Part shown: positions 1 to 11,989 of the stretch, in pieces
Numbering within the stretch: the first letter of the stretch is position 1
Layout: each line of letters opens with the position of its first letter
Assembly (NCBI GenBank): GCA_024336345.1
Contig: JANFOG010000005.1
Span: forward strand, 2,728,001-2,792,000
DNA length: 64,000 nucleotides
Source of the DNA: Mariannaea sp. PMI_226
Lineage: Eukaryota > Ascomycota > Sordariomycetes > Hypocreales > Nectriaceae
Direction: 5' to 3'
Translations under genes and position numbers: made by a program
The notes under the pieces: generated by a model
What the model was told of the DNA's origin: nothing
Seen by the model: the letters and a program-made list of their open reading frames with translations, nothing else
Database searches by the model: none

Positions 1-2357
1 TCTCTGACATCAGAAGGAGGCCGTCTTTGAGTGTGTGAAGAGGGTGGATATGGCCCTTGTTGAGGCAAATTGGGCTGAGAAAGAGGCATTCTCTGAAGTG
101 GAATTTCCTGAGCTGCCATACCATGAGGGATGCGGTCTTGTCCTTGAGCCTGTTGCTGTTGAGTCTGAAACGAAGCAGACATGCCCGGTCCAGGCATTTG
201 CGCCGTCACTTGGGCATCAGACATGTAAGGACCAAACTGCAACCCTTGGTGACGCTGATCAAGAGGAGCGTTCGGTTGTTGATGTCGTCCACTCTGTACC
301 GGGTGAAGACGGACCGACGCATTTGATGCAAGTACAGGAACTTGGAAATTTGGCTGCGACGCCTGCGGCTGCATCCTCCGACCTTGAGATCCGGTGGCAT
401 GCGAGGTAAAATTTGGCTGATTTCTCTGGTCCAGGTTTGTGATACTCATACCAACACGTCCATGATTTGATGGATTCGAAACTGTGTGACCAGCGTCTCG
501 GATTCTGTGTTGGGCATCTTGAAGAGGAGCTACCACGGCGGGGGTTGAGTAATCCACCTGTGGATCAAGGGCAACTTCAGGCTGCTGGATATTAGAGCGT
601 TGAGGATTTCGTCGAGCTGCAGCCATGTATTGCTGTGTGAGGGGAGATGAAGATCCTAGAGTCCACATCTATCAGTACCAAACGGCGGTAATGCTATGGC
701 GGTATCAACTCACCGGGGTTAGGGGGACGCTGTTGACGTGCTCGCGCGATAATTTTTGCGTAGCCAGTAACGAATTGGGCCCGGTTCCGAACAACCTCTT
801 CGACCGAGAGTGGTGGGTTGCTCGCTGACATATGCGCTTCGCATCGTTGTTCCTCCGCAAAATAGTCATTAAGAACCATTCCCCAAGTCGAATCTGTAAC
901 ATTAAGCATTCTGTAGCTCATGGTGAAGAGAACAGGTTGCAGTGTGGGTGAGTAACAGCACAAGGTCTGGAACATCTCACTCACGAGTAGTGGGCATTGT
1001 CGACTACAGACAGCCTCCGACATAGTACCCCAGGATACACATAGACTTCTAAGGAAGCCAGCAACCCAATGTCCCAGTTGGTTTGGGATTCGGCAAACCT
1101 CCAGCTGAGGTGAAGGGAAATTGGCAAACCATTGGATATGGGCAAAGGAGAGTGTACCATTTTGCTTGAGAAACTTCTCCACAATCACAAACCCGCGGTC
1201 GACATCAGGAGGCTGCAGGTACCTGCCGAGCGAGGCATAAGTGGCAGATTTATCCAGGGACCACTGACAAAGAATTTGGTGAAGGGCGATATAATACGTA
1301 TCATTGTTCTGGCAAGCATCTCGAAGAACCTTGTAACGACCAAAGTCTGAATCGTTGAGATTTGCTTCGGCACGGCATTTTTCGAGACGAGCATGAACAG
1401 CCTCTAGTCGGCGATACTGCTCTCCTCTAGGATGCTGCTGCTGTGGGAGGTGTGTACTATGTGGATAGCTTCCAGTGACGGAAGTTGGGGCAGGACCTGA
1501 TGCAAAACCTGGCACAGGAACTGCTGTAGAACTCGTACCCTCCCCTGGTGGAAAGGTTACGTTTTCGCCAACGGGTGGAGAAGGGTGTTGAGCCGTCATC
1601 CCAGAAGCGGAAGCCATGGATTGCTCCATTACTTGTGTGTGGTACCTTTGATCTGCCCTTGCATCATCTAGAACTTGAGAGGGAGCTGTTTGACTTGTCG
1701 AATCAAGATTTGGCACGAAATAAGTGCCGTCTCTGGGCGGCTGGTCAGAAACAACGTTGCCCCCCCAGGGTGCAATGTTAGTGATGTGGCCTCCAGCATT
1801 ATTTGGGCTGTTGATTTGTGTCAAAGTGGCTGGAGTTGGTTCATCAGTCAACACCGGTGACGGGAGAACGGGCTGGTATCTGGCGGCAGGGGTTAGTGTA
1901 CGTTCGACAGGGGGTTGACCTTGAGATATAGCAATGTGGTGTCTGGGAGCAGCTCTCATGGCTGCAACCCCTGGTATTGGTACGCAGCGGGGAGAAAAAG
2001 GCAGTGAAAACAGTGCTCTGTCCTGAGTTGCGTGCTACACTATATCCAGTGGCAAGGCAGGAGAACTACCTACATTGTGCTGTCTGGTGGATTGATCTGA
2101 CCAGCGACGTTGGCCGCAGCGGTGCTCACGCGACGGCGCGGGCCATTCCCATTTATATAAGAGTCATCCTCTGATCGGTTGCGCTTTCGAGGGTTAACCT
2201 GAGGATGTCTCGTTTGATTTACTGCCGGTTGGATGCCATTACTCATCCAAGAGCGAGGACGGATGCCGAGAAACGAATTGAGGGTTTGGTTCGAAGTGGC
2301 AATCTGGGCGGATTGACTGTTTGCCCGAAACTGGGGCTGCCTGGGCGACTCTGGCAT
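1..2357 (-). CDS. Gln-rich protein, probable MIZ/SP-RING zinc-finger family, 3' end cut by window edge
   Basis: The frame reads leftward from an ATG at 2357 and is still open at base 1, so the C-terminus lies outside. I infer exons at 2357-2074, about 1942-714 and 655-1. The intron 656-713 (GTGAGT..CTCTAG) joins in phase 1 and is firm; the intron 1943-2073 is less sure, because its acceptor was chosen to keep phase and an ATG at 1959 is an alternative start. The protein has a disordered N-terminus with a basic patch (PRKRNRSEDD), then a compact helical domain around 1420-750 (LHQILCQWSLDKS, FANFPSPQLEV), then Gln/Pro-rich sequence. The helical domain resembles the part that precedes the SP-RING finger in fungal MIZ proteins (SUMO ligase-like). 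The finger itself would be off the window, so the family call is inference. Confidence 0.45.
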
Positions 2358-5300
2358 TTCACGGATTGAGGGCGTCGGGACGGCTTCTAGCAGCGTCGCG
2401 CGTTACCATACTGTCGTCGGGGTATATTTGAAATCCGTCCTCGCGAGGCCAGCGCTGAAGAAAGGCGCGGATAGAGGAGGAAGGGACCGTACCATTTAGG
2501 TCTGTAGGTCAGGCTCAGTGTCTCTGTTTGCTGAGGCCGAGGGCAAACGGCCTTGTCATGATTTGGCAAATGTTTGTATCGGCAGCTATGCAGACGGGCA
2601 AACCGGATACAGGGGGCAAGGACGAGGAAAATGTCAGCAGAGGAAGGATGAAAGGAGGATATAGCATAGAGCGCGCGTGTTTGCCGTGAATTCGAAGATC
2701 GGAGGCAGGATAATATGGCGGGGGTGGATTGAGGTGGATTAGGGTGGATTTAGGTGACGCGATTGGGGACGTTAGTGCGCTTTTCGACGATGAATGGCTG
2801 AAGCTAGAGGAGGATGGTCAGCTTCAGCGTTGGGGTCATGCGCCAGCACCAGCACATGCACATGCACATGAGTCGAGGTCGATTGTCAAAAGGATTGGGG
2901 TTTGAGGCTTGAGGTGTGGTATTGAGGCTTTGGGGTTGTTGAAGCTCCGGCTCATGTCTCGTGACCTGATCTTCAAGTTTGATGGCTCTTTTGAGGATCG
3001 GCCACGGTGACAACGGTGTTGGCAAGCGCACGCACGGGCTGGCCAAGGAAAGAGACATGAGTTTGAAGCAAGGCACCTACACATACAGTAGTATATTGAT
3101 CTGGTAAGGTACCAAGGTACCGAAGTTGAAAGAAAATCAAATAATGATGAATAATCAATTACCTACGGAATACTAGGTGATGGCGGATGAAGTTCCCTTT
3201 CACAAATATTTACTAGGCATGTTCATGCAGAGAAGAGTACCTATTATACCCTACCATCGCATAACGGATCGCATCAACGTCAAGTACGCCGTAACAGTTT
3301 CGCAAACAGGTGCATGCACAGAGTATCACTTCATGCTCTGGGGCGCGCGCTGGGTTCCATTGGCGAGAGTGGATCTTCACTATCAATGCGCCGGAGGAGT
3401 GATCGTTTGGGCTCCCCAACCCTGTTCTCTCGCCGTGCATCCTGCAACATAGCGGATACGGTAAGTACAGTAGTAACAGGTTTAACGTCCATGAGCCAGG
3501 GAACCTAGTGCCTGATCCCCAACTATAAGGGTTTTGGTAAATAGCCGAATACAGTTGTCGAGCCGGGAGACTAGGGTGTCGCTCATAAAAGACCGTACTA
3601 AGAAAAAAAAGAGAAAAAAAAAGAAAAAGAAAAAAAAGTAAACTGTACAGGTCGTGCGAAATTATTGGTAAATGGGGTCCCAAAGCATATTGAGCACCAT
3701 CTTGATATCTTGGACTGTTGTAACCTGTATTATGGTGCCGGTTTGATACAATAATCATCTATCGTCTCCATTCAATTCAAACTATCACTACCTAATGCAT
3801 AATATTAACTGCAAGTTGAATTCGTCCAAAACTGCCTGGACTTCCGAAATAGTCTAAGGTAACTTATGAAAATAGATGGAGGCCCAGCCGCGCCTGAGGC
3901 AGTCAAACGGCTCTCCAAGTACAAACTGCGTAGATAGTATGTTAGCGAGGAAAATATCTTGTTGTCTCATACATCAACGGCGTAGCGTGTGGTACAGCTC
4001 TTGGGGAATCGAAATACGGAATATATGCATGTTGGATTATCCGACAGTCTGTAGAGTTCAGTGGCCCGTTTATGAGGCACGGTGGATATGCACGAGGCAG
4101 GAAAAAGCAAGTATCCATACATAAGTGGCCAGCGGAGGAGGCGGATGTTTGAGTGAGACATGTCCAGATCTGATACAATCGCAGAAGCACTGGTGTCTGG
4201 TAAAACACTGTCGACAATATTATGTCCGAGACCGCTCCTGCGGGTAGCCTGGACACGGCTCTTATTTTATATAATCACTGATGGGCCGACGTCGGGTATT
4301 CGCGTTGGATCAGTCAGTGACGGATTATAACTTATTAGCTCACAGCTTGCTAAACGAATGAGCTGTGACACAAGAGAATTTGCAGAATGTTTGTATCCAG
4401 TCAGGTGAAAGGACTTGGATTGTCCTACCCAAGATAGCAACGTCCCAACTATCTAATTGGCGCAAGATTAGCGTCTATCTTTCTATAGACTGTAACTCCT
4501 TATAGCTAACTTTCCTATGTGCTAAGTAACTATATCAGGGAATAGTCCGCAGAAAAGCCCGCCGCTATTAATCGGGTTTTTGCGCCAATCTTTATCCCAA
4601 TTTGTTGAGGCAATGCGAGCTGTATTGACTCATGGTCGGGCTAAAATAGTCGGCGCGTGGCTTCAAAAGCAAATACAGTAGGTCTGGTCTATATTTCTAT
4701 ATACTCTGTGGGACATTGGGATGCACTTTGTGTGGATGAGACAAGTTACCTTCGGTTGCCCGTCGATGGTGAAATAAGCTAATACTCCCACCCTTAATTA
4801 CCTTGGTTCATGTGCCTTGAATCCTCAAATGCAAGTAAATGTGGTGAATGGAAGCCGAAGTCGATTATGCATGCAGTGATTGATCAGTTCGACACTGTCA
4901 ACCACAAAGCTGCCTGTAGGCGCATTGGTCTACACAGAAACAGAGTGGCAATGTCTCTCCCTGTGAATATTTACTTATTCGTCACATCTAGGTAGATTGC
5001 AGCATTTACGTCAACTTTCCCAATCGACCTACCCTACACATATGGAGACAGGTATTACGTGAGCAGTTGATATTATGAACGACCACCTTTTTTGATCCTA
5101 CTACGTGAGTATTTCATACTAAAGCAAACAATTGCGATTTACGAAAATTATCCCCGCACAAGACTGCTCCTTGATCTTGAATTGCCCCAGTCTTGTGATT
5201 CCAATCAGAAGTCGACAATTTCTCCATGCATAGGCAGGCTAGAATGGTTGCAGATTATACAGATAATTACAGTACATTGCACAGGACACACGAAGGACAG

Positions 5301-7551
5301 CCATGGAGAAGAAGGGAAAAAAGAAAAAAAGAGAAAAGAAGAAAAAAAAAGGAAAAAGAAAAAAGGGAAAAGGAAAAAGAGTAGTCACTGCATTGCTGAC
5401 CCCGAGAACATCATTTCCATTTCAGCGAGCCAGCTCTGCTGCCCCTGTGGCTGACTTGCCCCCCTCTCCTCATCAGCGATTCACCAATTCTTCCTCATCC
5501 CATCCCAGGTCGTTCATCTGTGGGTAAATTACTCGATAACTCGGCCTTCCACACCCGTCTATTCCCACATGGTACAAGCCGACGACCCCAGACCTCGCGA
5601 GTTAGTCCGGGAGAACGCATACTACTACTGTGTAATTTTATTTCCCACCACTCACTATGTATGGACTTATTGTTGATTGCTACTCGTGATAATCCCCCTC
5701 CCCTTCTCTCGGCTTCGTAACTACATAGTATACTGCACCTACGATGTACCTAGGCCTATAATTGCTATTTCTCCGCTTCAACTCCATCTTACATCAAACC
5801 CCTGGACACCCATCTGAGTTGGCACCGCGTCCGAAAATAGCACTATTCAGGTTGGCTCACATCACCCAATCCAAGAATCCCCCCTCCCATGTGGAGGTCC
5901 TTGATTGATGAAAAAGAAAGGAGACTTTGTGATGCACACATGCTACCAAGCCATCTAAACATGTACCAATAACATTGGTGCAGGACGAACTCCAGCCACC
6001 TCTGCAATGATACGGGACGTACTGTATCTCATGACAGCAACAGCCGGGCCCGTGTGTGAGCAAAAGAACCTCCCCTGGAGGGTGAAAACAGGGTCATCGA
6101 TACGCACAATAAAGTTGAATACAATTGAGATATCCGTTGCATCCTGCAATACGGAGTAATTACTTCGTACACGAATGCTGCGACAAATATCACCAACACA
6201 TGCAGCCCCCTTGTCTTTTTTCTTACTCTTCTTCCTCCCTTCCTCCTCCTCCCCCGCTCACTCCCTCTTCGTCCCCTCATTGTCCCTCTTCTTCTTCTCC
6301 TTCTCTCCCCCACCTGCCTAGAACAACACTTCATATTTCCAGTGCGGGTTGTTCTTTTTTAAAACCATTTCTTCTCTAGGTACAGATTAATCAGAGGAAG
6401 CTTGTCGTTGCACCAATCAGATTCGTCCACGCTAGTGACAATAAGGCCTCCCTCATCGCAAAAACGTCAGGGACACACTCCACTGCCACGCTGCATCAGA
6501 CCCGCGCGGTCGCCACACTTCCGTTTTTCCCTTCTTGTCCCTGTTGAGCAGGGCTGCATCAGGAGCACATCACAAGCAGCGCCAGCCAGCGAGCAAGCAA
6601 GCAAACACACGCAAACGCACACGCACGCACGGGGTAGTGGCACAGCGCATCAGCGCATCATCGGCGTTTCAGTCGTCAGTCAGTCACCAGTGCTCGGCAC
6701 AGCCAGACACTGCACAGGCACAATATTCCCAAAAATCAAAATCAGGACAGAAAAAAAACTTTTCTGTCAAAATTTGCAAAGCACGGAGTACAGGTACAGG
6801 TTTAGGTACTACAGTACCACGTAGGATAATCTCAAGGTTCGTCACTCGTCGCAAAAGGTACCTAGCGAATACGACGCTCCCATCGAGCACATAGGCCCTC
6901 CAAGGCCAACCATCAGGCGACCCAGGTACCTGAAGGACCCGTCCAACGTTCCCTCCACCTCAGGTACCAACCTAACTACTCCCTGCAAAGTGCGAATTAC
7001 TGACCTACCCAAAGCCCGCACGAGCCCACTTTCACTTGCTCACTTGCACGCAAGCAGCCCACCTCCCGCGGCTCTTCTAACTGAACACCGCCGAAAGCTC
7101 AACCCAGAGGCTCCAAGCGCAATTCCATCTCCACCTCTTCCGCACCTGGCATCTTCAGCACCCGCTTGCGCTACTCGTTACTCCATCATCTCCCTCCCCA
7201 ACAGCCATCATATCCTCCTCCTCTTCGAGCGGAGCCTTCCCATACGGGCCTGGCGGATGGCTCTCGTCCTTCAACTCCAACTTCGCTTGCTTTCATTCCC
7301 TGACTCGAACGTCCTTGGCCTACTCCTCCAATCCCTCGAAGAGCCGCCAGACTGCGAAGCCCCTCTATCAATCCCTCACTCATCAACAACCATTCGGACC
7401 TAACACTACCTCCAAACATACCAGCGTTACTACGACTTACCACTGTCGCCATACTTGATCAAACAATTTCTCCTTATCGCCTGTAACCCATTTCTCAACT
7501 TGCAACGTCCAATCTCAGCTCTTACTAGCGAACTCCTGGCATCATCTCGTC
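2358..7551. other. Gene-free stretch, AT-rich relic DNA then CT-rich leader
   Basis: About 5.2 kb without a convincing gene. The part 2358-3100 is presumably the promoter of the leftward gene. From 3100 to 5400 the DNA is AT-rich with polypurine runs (about 3600-3640 and 5305-5380), stops in every frame and a small inverted repeat at 4456-4589, which suggests decayed repeat DNA. From about 6200 to 7550 the plus strand becomes C/T-rich, as is common in 5' leaders of long fungal transcripts, so the Boi-like gene downstream probably has a long leader. The short frames here show no codon periodicity or recognisable motif. Confidence 0.5.
4456..4589. repeat. Small inverted repeat, MITE-like relic
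   Basis: Ten-base arms ATTGGCGCAA (4456-4465) and TTGCGCCAAT (4580-4589) enclose about 114 bases of AT-rich non-coding DNA. The arms are perfect reverse complements. No target-site duplication is evident at the borders, so a transposon origin is only a guess; a plain hairpin is the alternative. Confidence 0.3.
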
Positions 7552-10508
7552 ATGGCCGCGAGGGATGGCCAAGTTCGCCCTGATGTGGGCGACATTTTGG
7601 TTGTGATACGTAAGACTCCCTGGTCGAGCTTCTTTCGCGCCCTCTCCCTTCTCCCCTCCTCACTGGCCGACCCTTCCATTCATATTATATCGCGCCACTT
7701 TGCTAATCTGACATTTTTTACTTTGTTGATTTATAGACGACTTCCAAGCCCGCAGTTCCGATGAATTGAGCCTTTCCAAAGGAGATCGAGTCGAACTACT
7801 CGAACGAGATGACGAGTTTGGTGACGGATGGTTTCTAGGGCGCCACCTCGTCAACAACAACAATGGCCTCTTCCCAGAAGGTTGGTTCCTCTACCCTTAC
7901 CCCACGGCACTGATCGCGACAATGATCGCGGCTGACTCTTTTCTTTCGCATAGTCTATACTCGACCCGCCCCAAAAAACATTCCTACAAGTTCCTTTGCC
8001 TCAAAACCCAGCAGTCCACCGCCCACTCAAGAGGCCCAGCGAGTACCTTCCTTACCTAGCGCAATTCCGAAAGATAGCCTAGCTCTCAAACAGAATTCTA
8101 CAGCTATCTCGCCTCCAGTTGATACCCCAGTTACCTTACCACTCAACTCAGTCAAGCCCGACTCAGCCGTTGCTCCGGTAGATCCCCCCCAAATGCCCAT
8201 TCTCAGTCACCTCGCGAGTCCGAGCCAGGATAGCCCCGTGCTGCACGAAACCCTGAATGTCATTAACGAACATATCACCGATCTACGATCGCCATCAAGT
8301 AGTGGTGGACTGCGGGCCTCAGCCAACGATTCCGGGAGCGAGTATAGCAGCGCCGCTCTCGACCACCGCGCGTCGTATATCCATGGAGAGGAAACGGATG
8401 AAGAGGAAGAAGGAGCACACTCTCGCTCCGAGGTGGAATCATGGACTCCAGATCAGGTTGCTGAATACCTCTTCACCTCAGGGGTGGAGAAGCATCACTG
8501 TGAGGTCTTTAGGGATCAGGAAATTTCGGGAGAGGTGCTTTTGGGAATGGATCAAAGCGCGTTGTTCATTAAAGCGCTGGATTTGGGGTCCGTTGGCCGT
8601 CGCCTCAAAACTTGGCACAAGATCAAATCACTTCAGGACGAGGTTGCTGGTACCGGACTCGAAAGTCGACGGACAACTCAGACGTATGGAGGCGAAGCAG
8701 AGGAGGAAGGTCGACAAACTAGGAGTCGGACCAATACCTTGACAAACCGCCCAACCTCGGTCCAAACGAAGCGACTGTCTCTGTCTCATACTCCCAAAGC
8801 CTCGCCGACCACACTTGCTCCTATAGCGCAGGCTAGTCCGAAACCGAGCCACATCAAGAGACCTTCCGCTGCCTCCGTTAGGGATCTGAACCAGTCCCGC
8901 CGCCACTCCTCCACTGAATCCCAACTCACCGGAGCTGCTGCACCAAGCCCGGTTCTCAGGCTCAACAATGCGGGTACCTTTCCTAGTGGCGATGGATTGC
9001 ATAAGAAGCAGGCATCGTTCGACCGAAATTGGACCCTCGGAGGAGCCTCTCCGAGGCCTTTGTCTTCAACTGGTCTCCAGGATCTCTTGAGCCCTTCCGG
9101 GGCGGGTGTAGCAGACTCGGGTCTGGACTTGGATCGCGGCTATTTTTCTGGCACAGAGGTTGATGGTAGGAAACGAAACCTACTGCGAAAGCGAGATAGC
9201 GGGGCAGAGTCAAGAAATTCGAGCTACACTGAGGAGCAGAGGGTTCGCAGCGCCACCGCCATCTCAAGGCAGTCCAGATTCGGCAGCGTGGGCTCATTGA
9301 CAGAGGGAGGGATATCTTCAGCTGCTCAGAAGTACTACGGCATTAACCCACATAGGAGAACGGCGTCATCGGCCACATCTGAGTCGTCGAAGAATAAGCC
9401 TGCACGGGGTGCTCAAGCTCCATCTCCTACCGTTACCAAGCTCGAAACCTCTAGCGCAGGACGTTCATCTAGCTCATCAAAACATCAGGGCTTCGGTCCA
9501 GATTGGCTTGCGGCAGTCATGAACAAGCCTATATCAGGAATGCGCGCCATCTCGGACAACCTTGACCGGTCCAAGTCGGGAACGCCAACCGATTCTTCTA
9601 GCAAGGAGATGATTGTTGAGTCACCTGCGCGTACGGGTTCCACGACACCATCTGGTGGTCCTAGTCTTGATTTGGAATCACCCGACACCTCCAAGAGCCC
9701 TAGCACCGCGACGACACAAACCAGCAAGAACAGTCGCAAGAAGAGCAAGAAGGAGACTAGCGCCTACACGCGCGGACTGTTGAAGGTTTCACCCAAGGAG
9801 GCGATGAAGGATGCGGATTTCAGTGGTTGGATGAAGAAGAAGAGCTCCAACCTCATGATGACATGGAAGCCGCGTCTATTTGTGCTCAAGGGACGACGAT
9901 TGGCCTACTACTATTCCGAAGATGACGACCATGAGCGGGGCTTGATTGATATCTCATTCCACCGAGTTCTTCCGGCCGATAACGAGAAGCTGACAGGTCT
10001 GCATGCTACTATCACCGGCGTTGTAGGTGGCAATCAGGCTCTCCCTACGAACGAAGCTGGGACACTCGAGAAGGGAGATGATGCTGTTTTCATTTTCAAA
10101 CTTGTACCACCAAGAGCTGGCCTCTCGAAGGCTGTCAACTTCACCAAGCCTACCGTTCATTACTTTGCGGTTCCGAACCTGAAGCAAGGTCGTCTGTGGA
10201 TGGCAGCACTGATGAAGGCCACAATTGAGCGCGACGACACTAAGCCCATCACGACGACCTATCAACAAAAGACCATTTCGCTGAATAAAGCTAAGCAGAT
10301 GCGTCACCGCCCTCCTGCGCTGATGAACCTCGACGAAAGCGCCGAGGACGCCTCGAAATTGGAAAAGAAGGACAGCAATGGCCTTGGCATCTCATACGAT
10401 GAGGCTGATAGTGGTGTTTCTGGGGTAGAAAAGATGAAAACTGATGATGCTAAGACAGGCACCGAGTCAGGCGACAGGAACAACAATCTCACTCCTCAAA
10501 GCGCTTAG
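7552..10508 (+). CDS. BOI2: Boi1/Boi2/Pob1-like SH3-SAM-PH polarity scaffold
   Basis: Three exons, 7552-7609, 7737-7880 and 7954-10508, join in frame to give 918 residues. The first two exons and the start of the third encode an SH3 domain (HDFQARSSDELSL.. GDGWFLGRHL.. GLFPEVY). A proline-rich linker follows, then a SAM domain at about residues 228-297 (WTPDQVAEYLFTSGVE.. LDLGSVGRRLK), a long Ser/Thr-rich disordered region, and a C-terminal PH domain at about 690-827 (DFSGWMKKKSSNLM.. WKPRLFVLKGRRLAYYYSE). This domain order is that of the Boi/Pob1 family, which binds Cdc42/Bem1 and formins at growth sites and helps exocytosis and hyphal polarity. The ATG at 7552 was chosen because the short first exon completes the SH3 strand. 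Introns are 127 and 73 bases. Confidence 0.92.
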
Positions 10509-11989
10509 AAGAGCTTAGGAAGGTTTCTTCCGCGGAAGCTGATTCGAGATAGGCGGCAGTGCCAGGGTTGAGAACCAGTGAAAGAAGATGGGACGTTTGA
10601 TCTGGGGAGTGTGGGACTTTGGGGAAAGCTCTTTATTGAGAAACCAACCCTCACCCATATGGAGATATCGGCGCCTTTGGGACCTTTTCATGTTTTGCCC
10701 CTTATATTTTATGCCCTCTGCCTTTTTTTTATAGTTTTCATGTTTTTCCTATATACGATACCTCACGCGCTCTCCCCCTGGTGGCAGTCCCTGGAGGAAG
10801 AGGCAAATAGGGCAAAAAGGGGCAGACCGTTAGCCTGTGGCGAAGGGATTTTTGGAAGAGGGGGGAGAGAAGCACTCTGAAATGCTGCAGTGGAAATATG
10901 ATATATTTGACACGACAAAAAGACTGATGACGAAGGACGCGCCCGGTCTGTGTGTCACCCCATCTGGTTTCTTTCTCTCTTTGCTTCCTGTCAGTTTTTT
11001 TTCTTCTTTCTTATCTATTGGGTTTTGAACTGTTAAAGAGAGGTATGATTTGACGGGGTTGATGGGCGGAAATATATATCAGCGTCTTTTTTATTATTTT
11101 GATCTTAATATGATGAAAGGAGGTCCTTTCTATCCTCCCCTCCCAACCCCCCTTATTAGCTATATGATGCGTGGATAGTGTTCTCTTGGGGGTTTTTTTT
11201 CCCCTGTGACACGAGACCTTTGTTGCCTTGTTCTTTTTTTTGCTCGAGGCTGGACGCAGGAAACATTCACGACGGTAAAGAAAACAAAACCTCTCTCTCT
11301 TGATTTTCCTAGTCGTGCCAAGTTGCATACATCCACCCACCCTTCTCGGCATGTCTGGCTGGCGCCTGTTCACATAGACGGGCGAAATGATGAGTTATTG
11401 GAGGTAGGTAGAATAGTAGGTACCTACCTACATTCACAGTCACGACAATAGCATAATGTAATGAAAAGAAAGAAAATATAGACTCTTTCGTATGTCTGGA
11501 GATTCATCACACGACTGACTCAACGACATTACAGAGACCTGTTCAACTCTTGTTGTCCCCCTTCTCTCTCTCTCTCTCTCTCTCTCTGCTCTCATATCTC
11601 CTCCACAAAATAAAAAAGCAAGTCTCTTCTCTCAGCCAAGGTATAACAAAATCCGTGCTTTCGTTTCAAAAATAAATCCCCTGTTCTAATAAAGAGGGAG
11701 TAGGTCGTAAATAAACTGTTTAAAAAACAACAAGAGGGAAAAAAAATAAAGGAGAAAAAAAGCCCCATTCCTAAGCCTATCCAGCACACGCGCCCCTAGT
11801 TCATACTTCGTTCGTTAGGTAGACCGTGATAACGCCGTCCAAAAGCATACTCAACACTTTTTTTCTTCAGCAGGTAAGATTCGCGTCTTTTCTCTATTAT
11901 CCTCCCTAGTCCCATCCCATGATACCTTCCCACCGTCCATGTTTCACACCTATTCCTTTACTCCATCTCTGCCTTTTTTGTCTTTTTTT
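10509..11989. other. Convergent 3' intergenic region with low-complexity tracts
   Basis: Lies between the stop of the Boi-like gene and the stop of the leftward forkhead gene, so it probably holds both 3' untranslated regions. It contains T-rich stretches and a (CT)n run near 11562-11587. No coding frame with recognisable features was seen. Confidence 0.6.
11562..11587. repeat. (CT)n microsatellite
   Basis: About 13 uninterrupted CT dinucleotides in the shared 3' region of two converging genes. Confidence 0.9.

Noticed and set aside
3213..3758. Minus-strand frame of 181 codons
   Set aside because: It runs over a polypurine tract and has no recognisable motif or codon pattern; probably chance.
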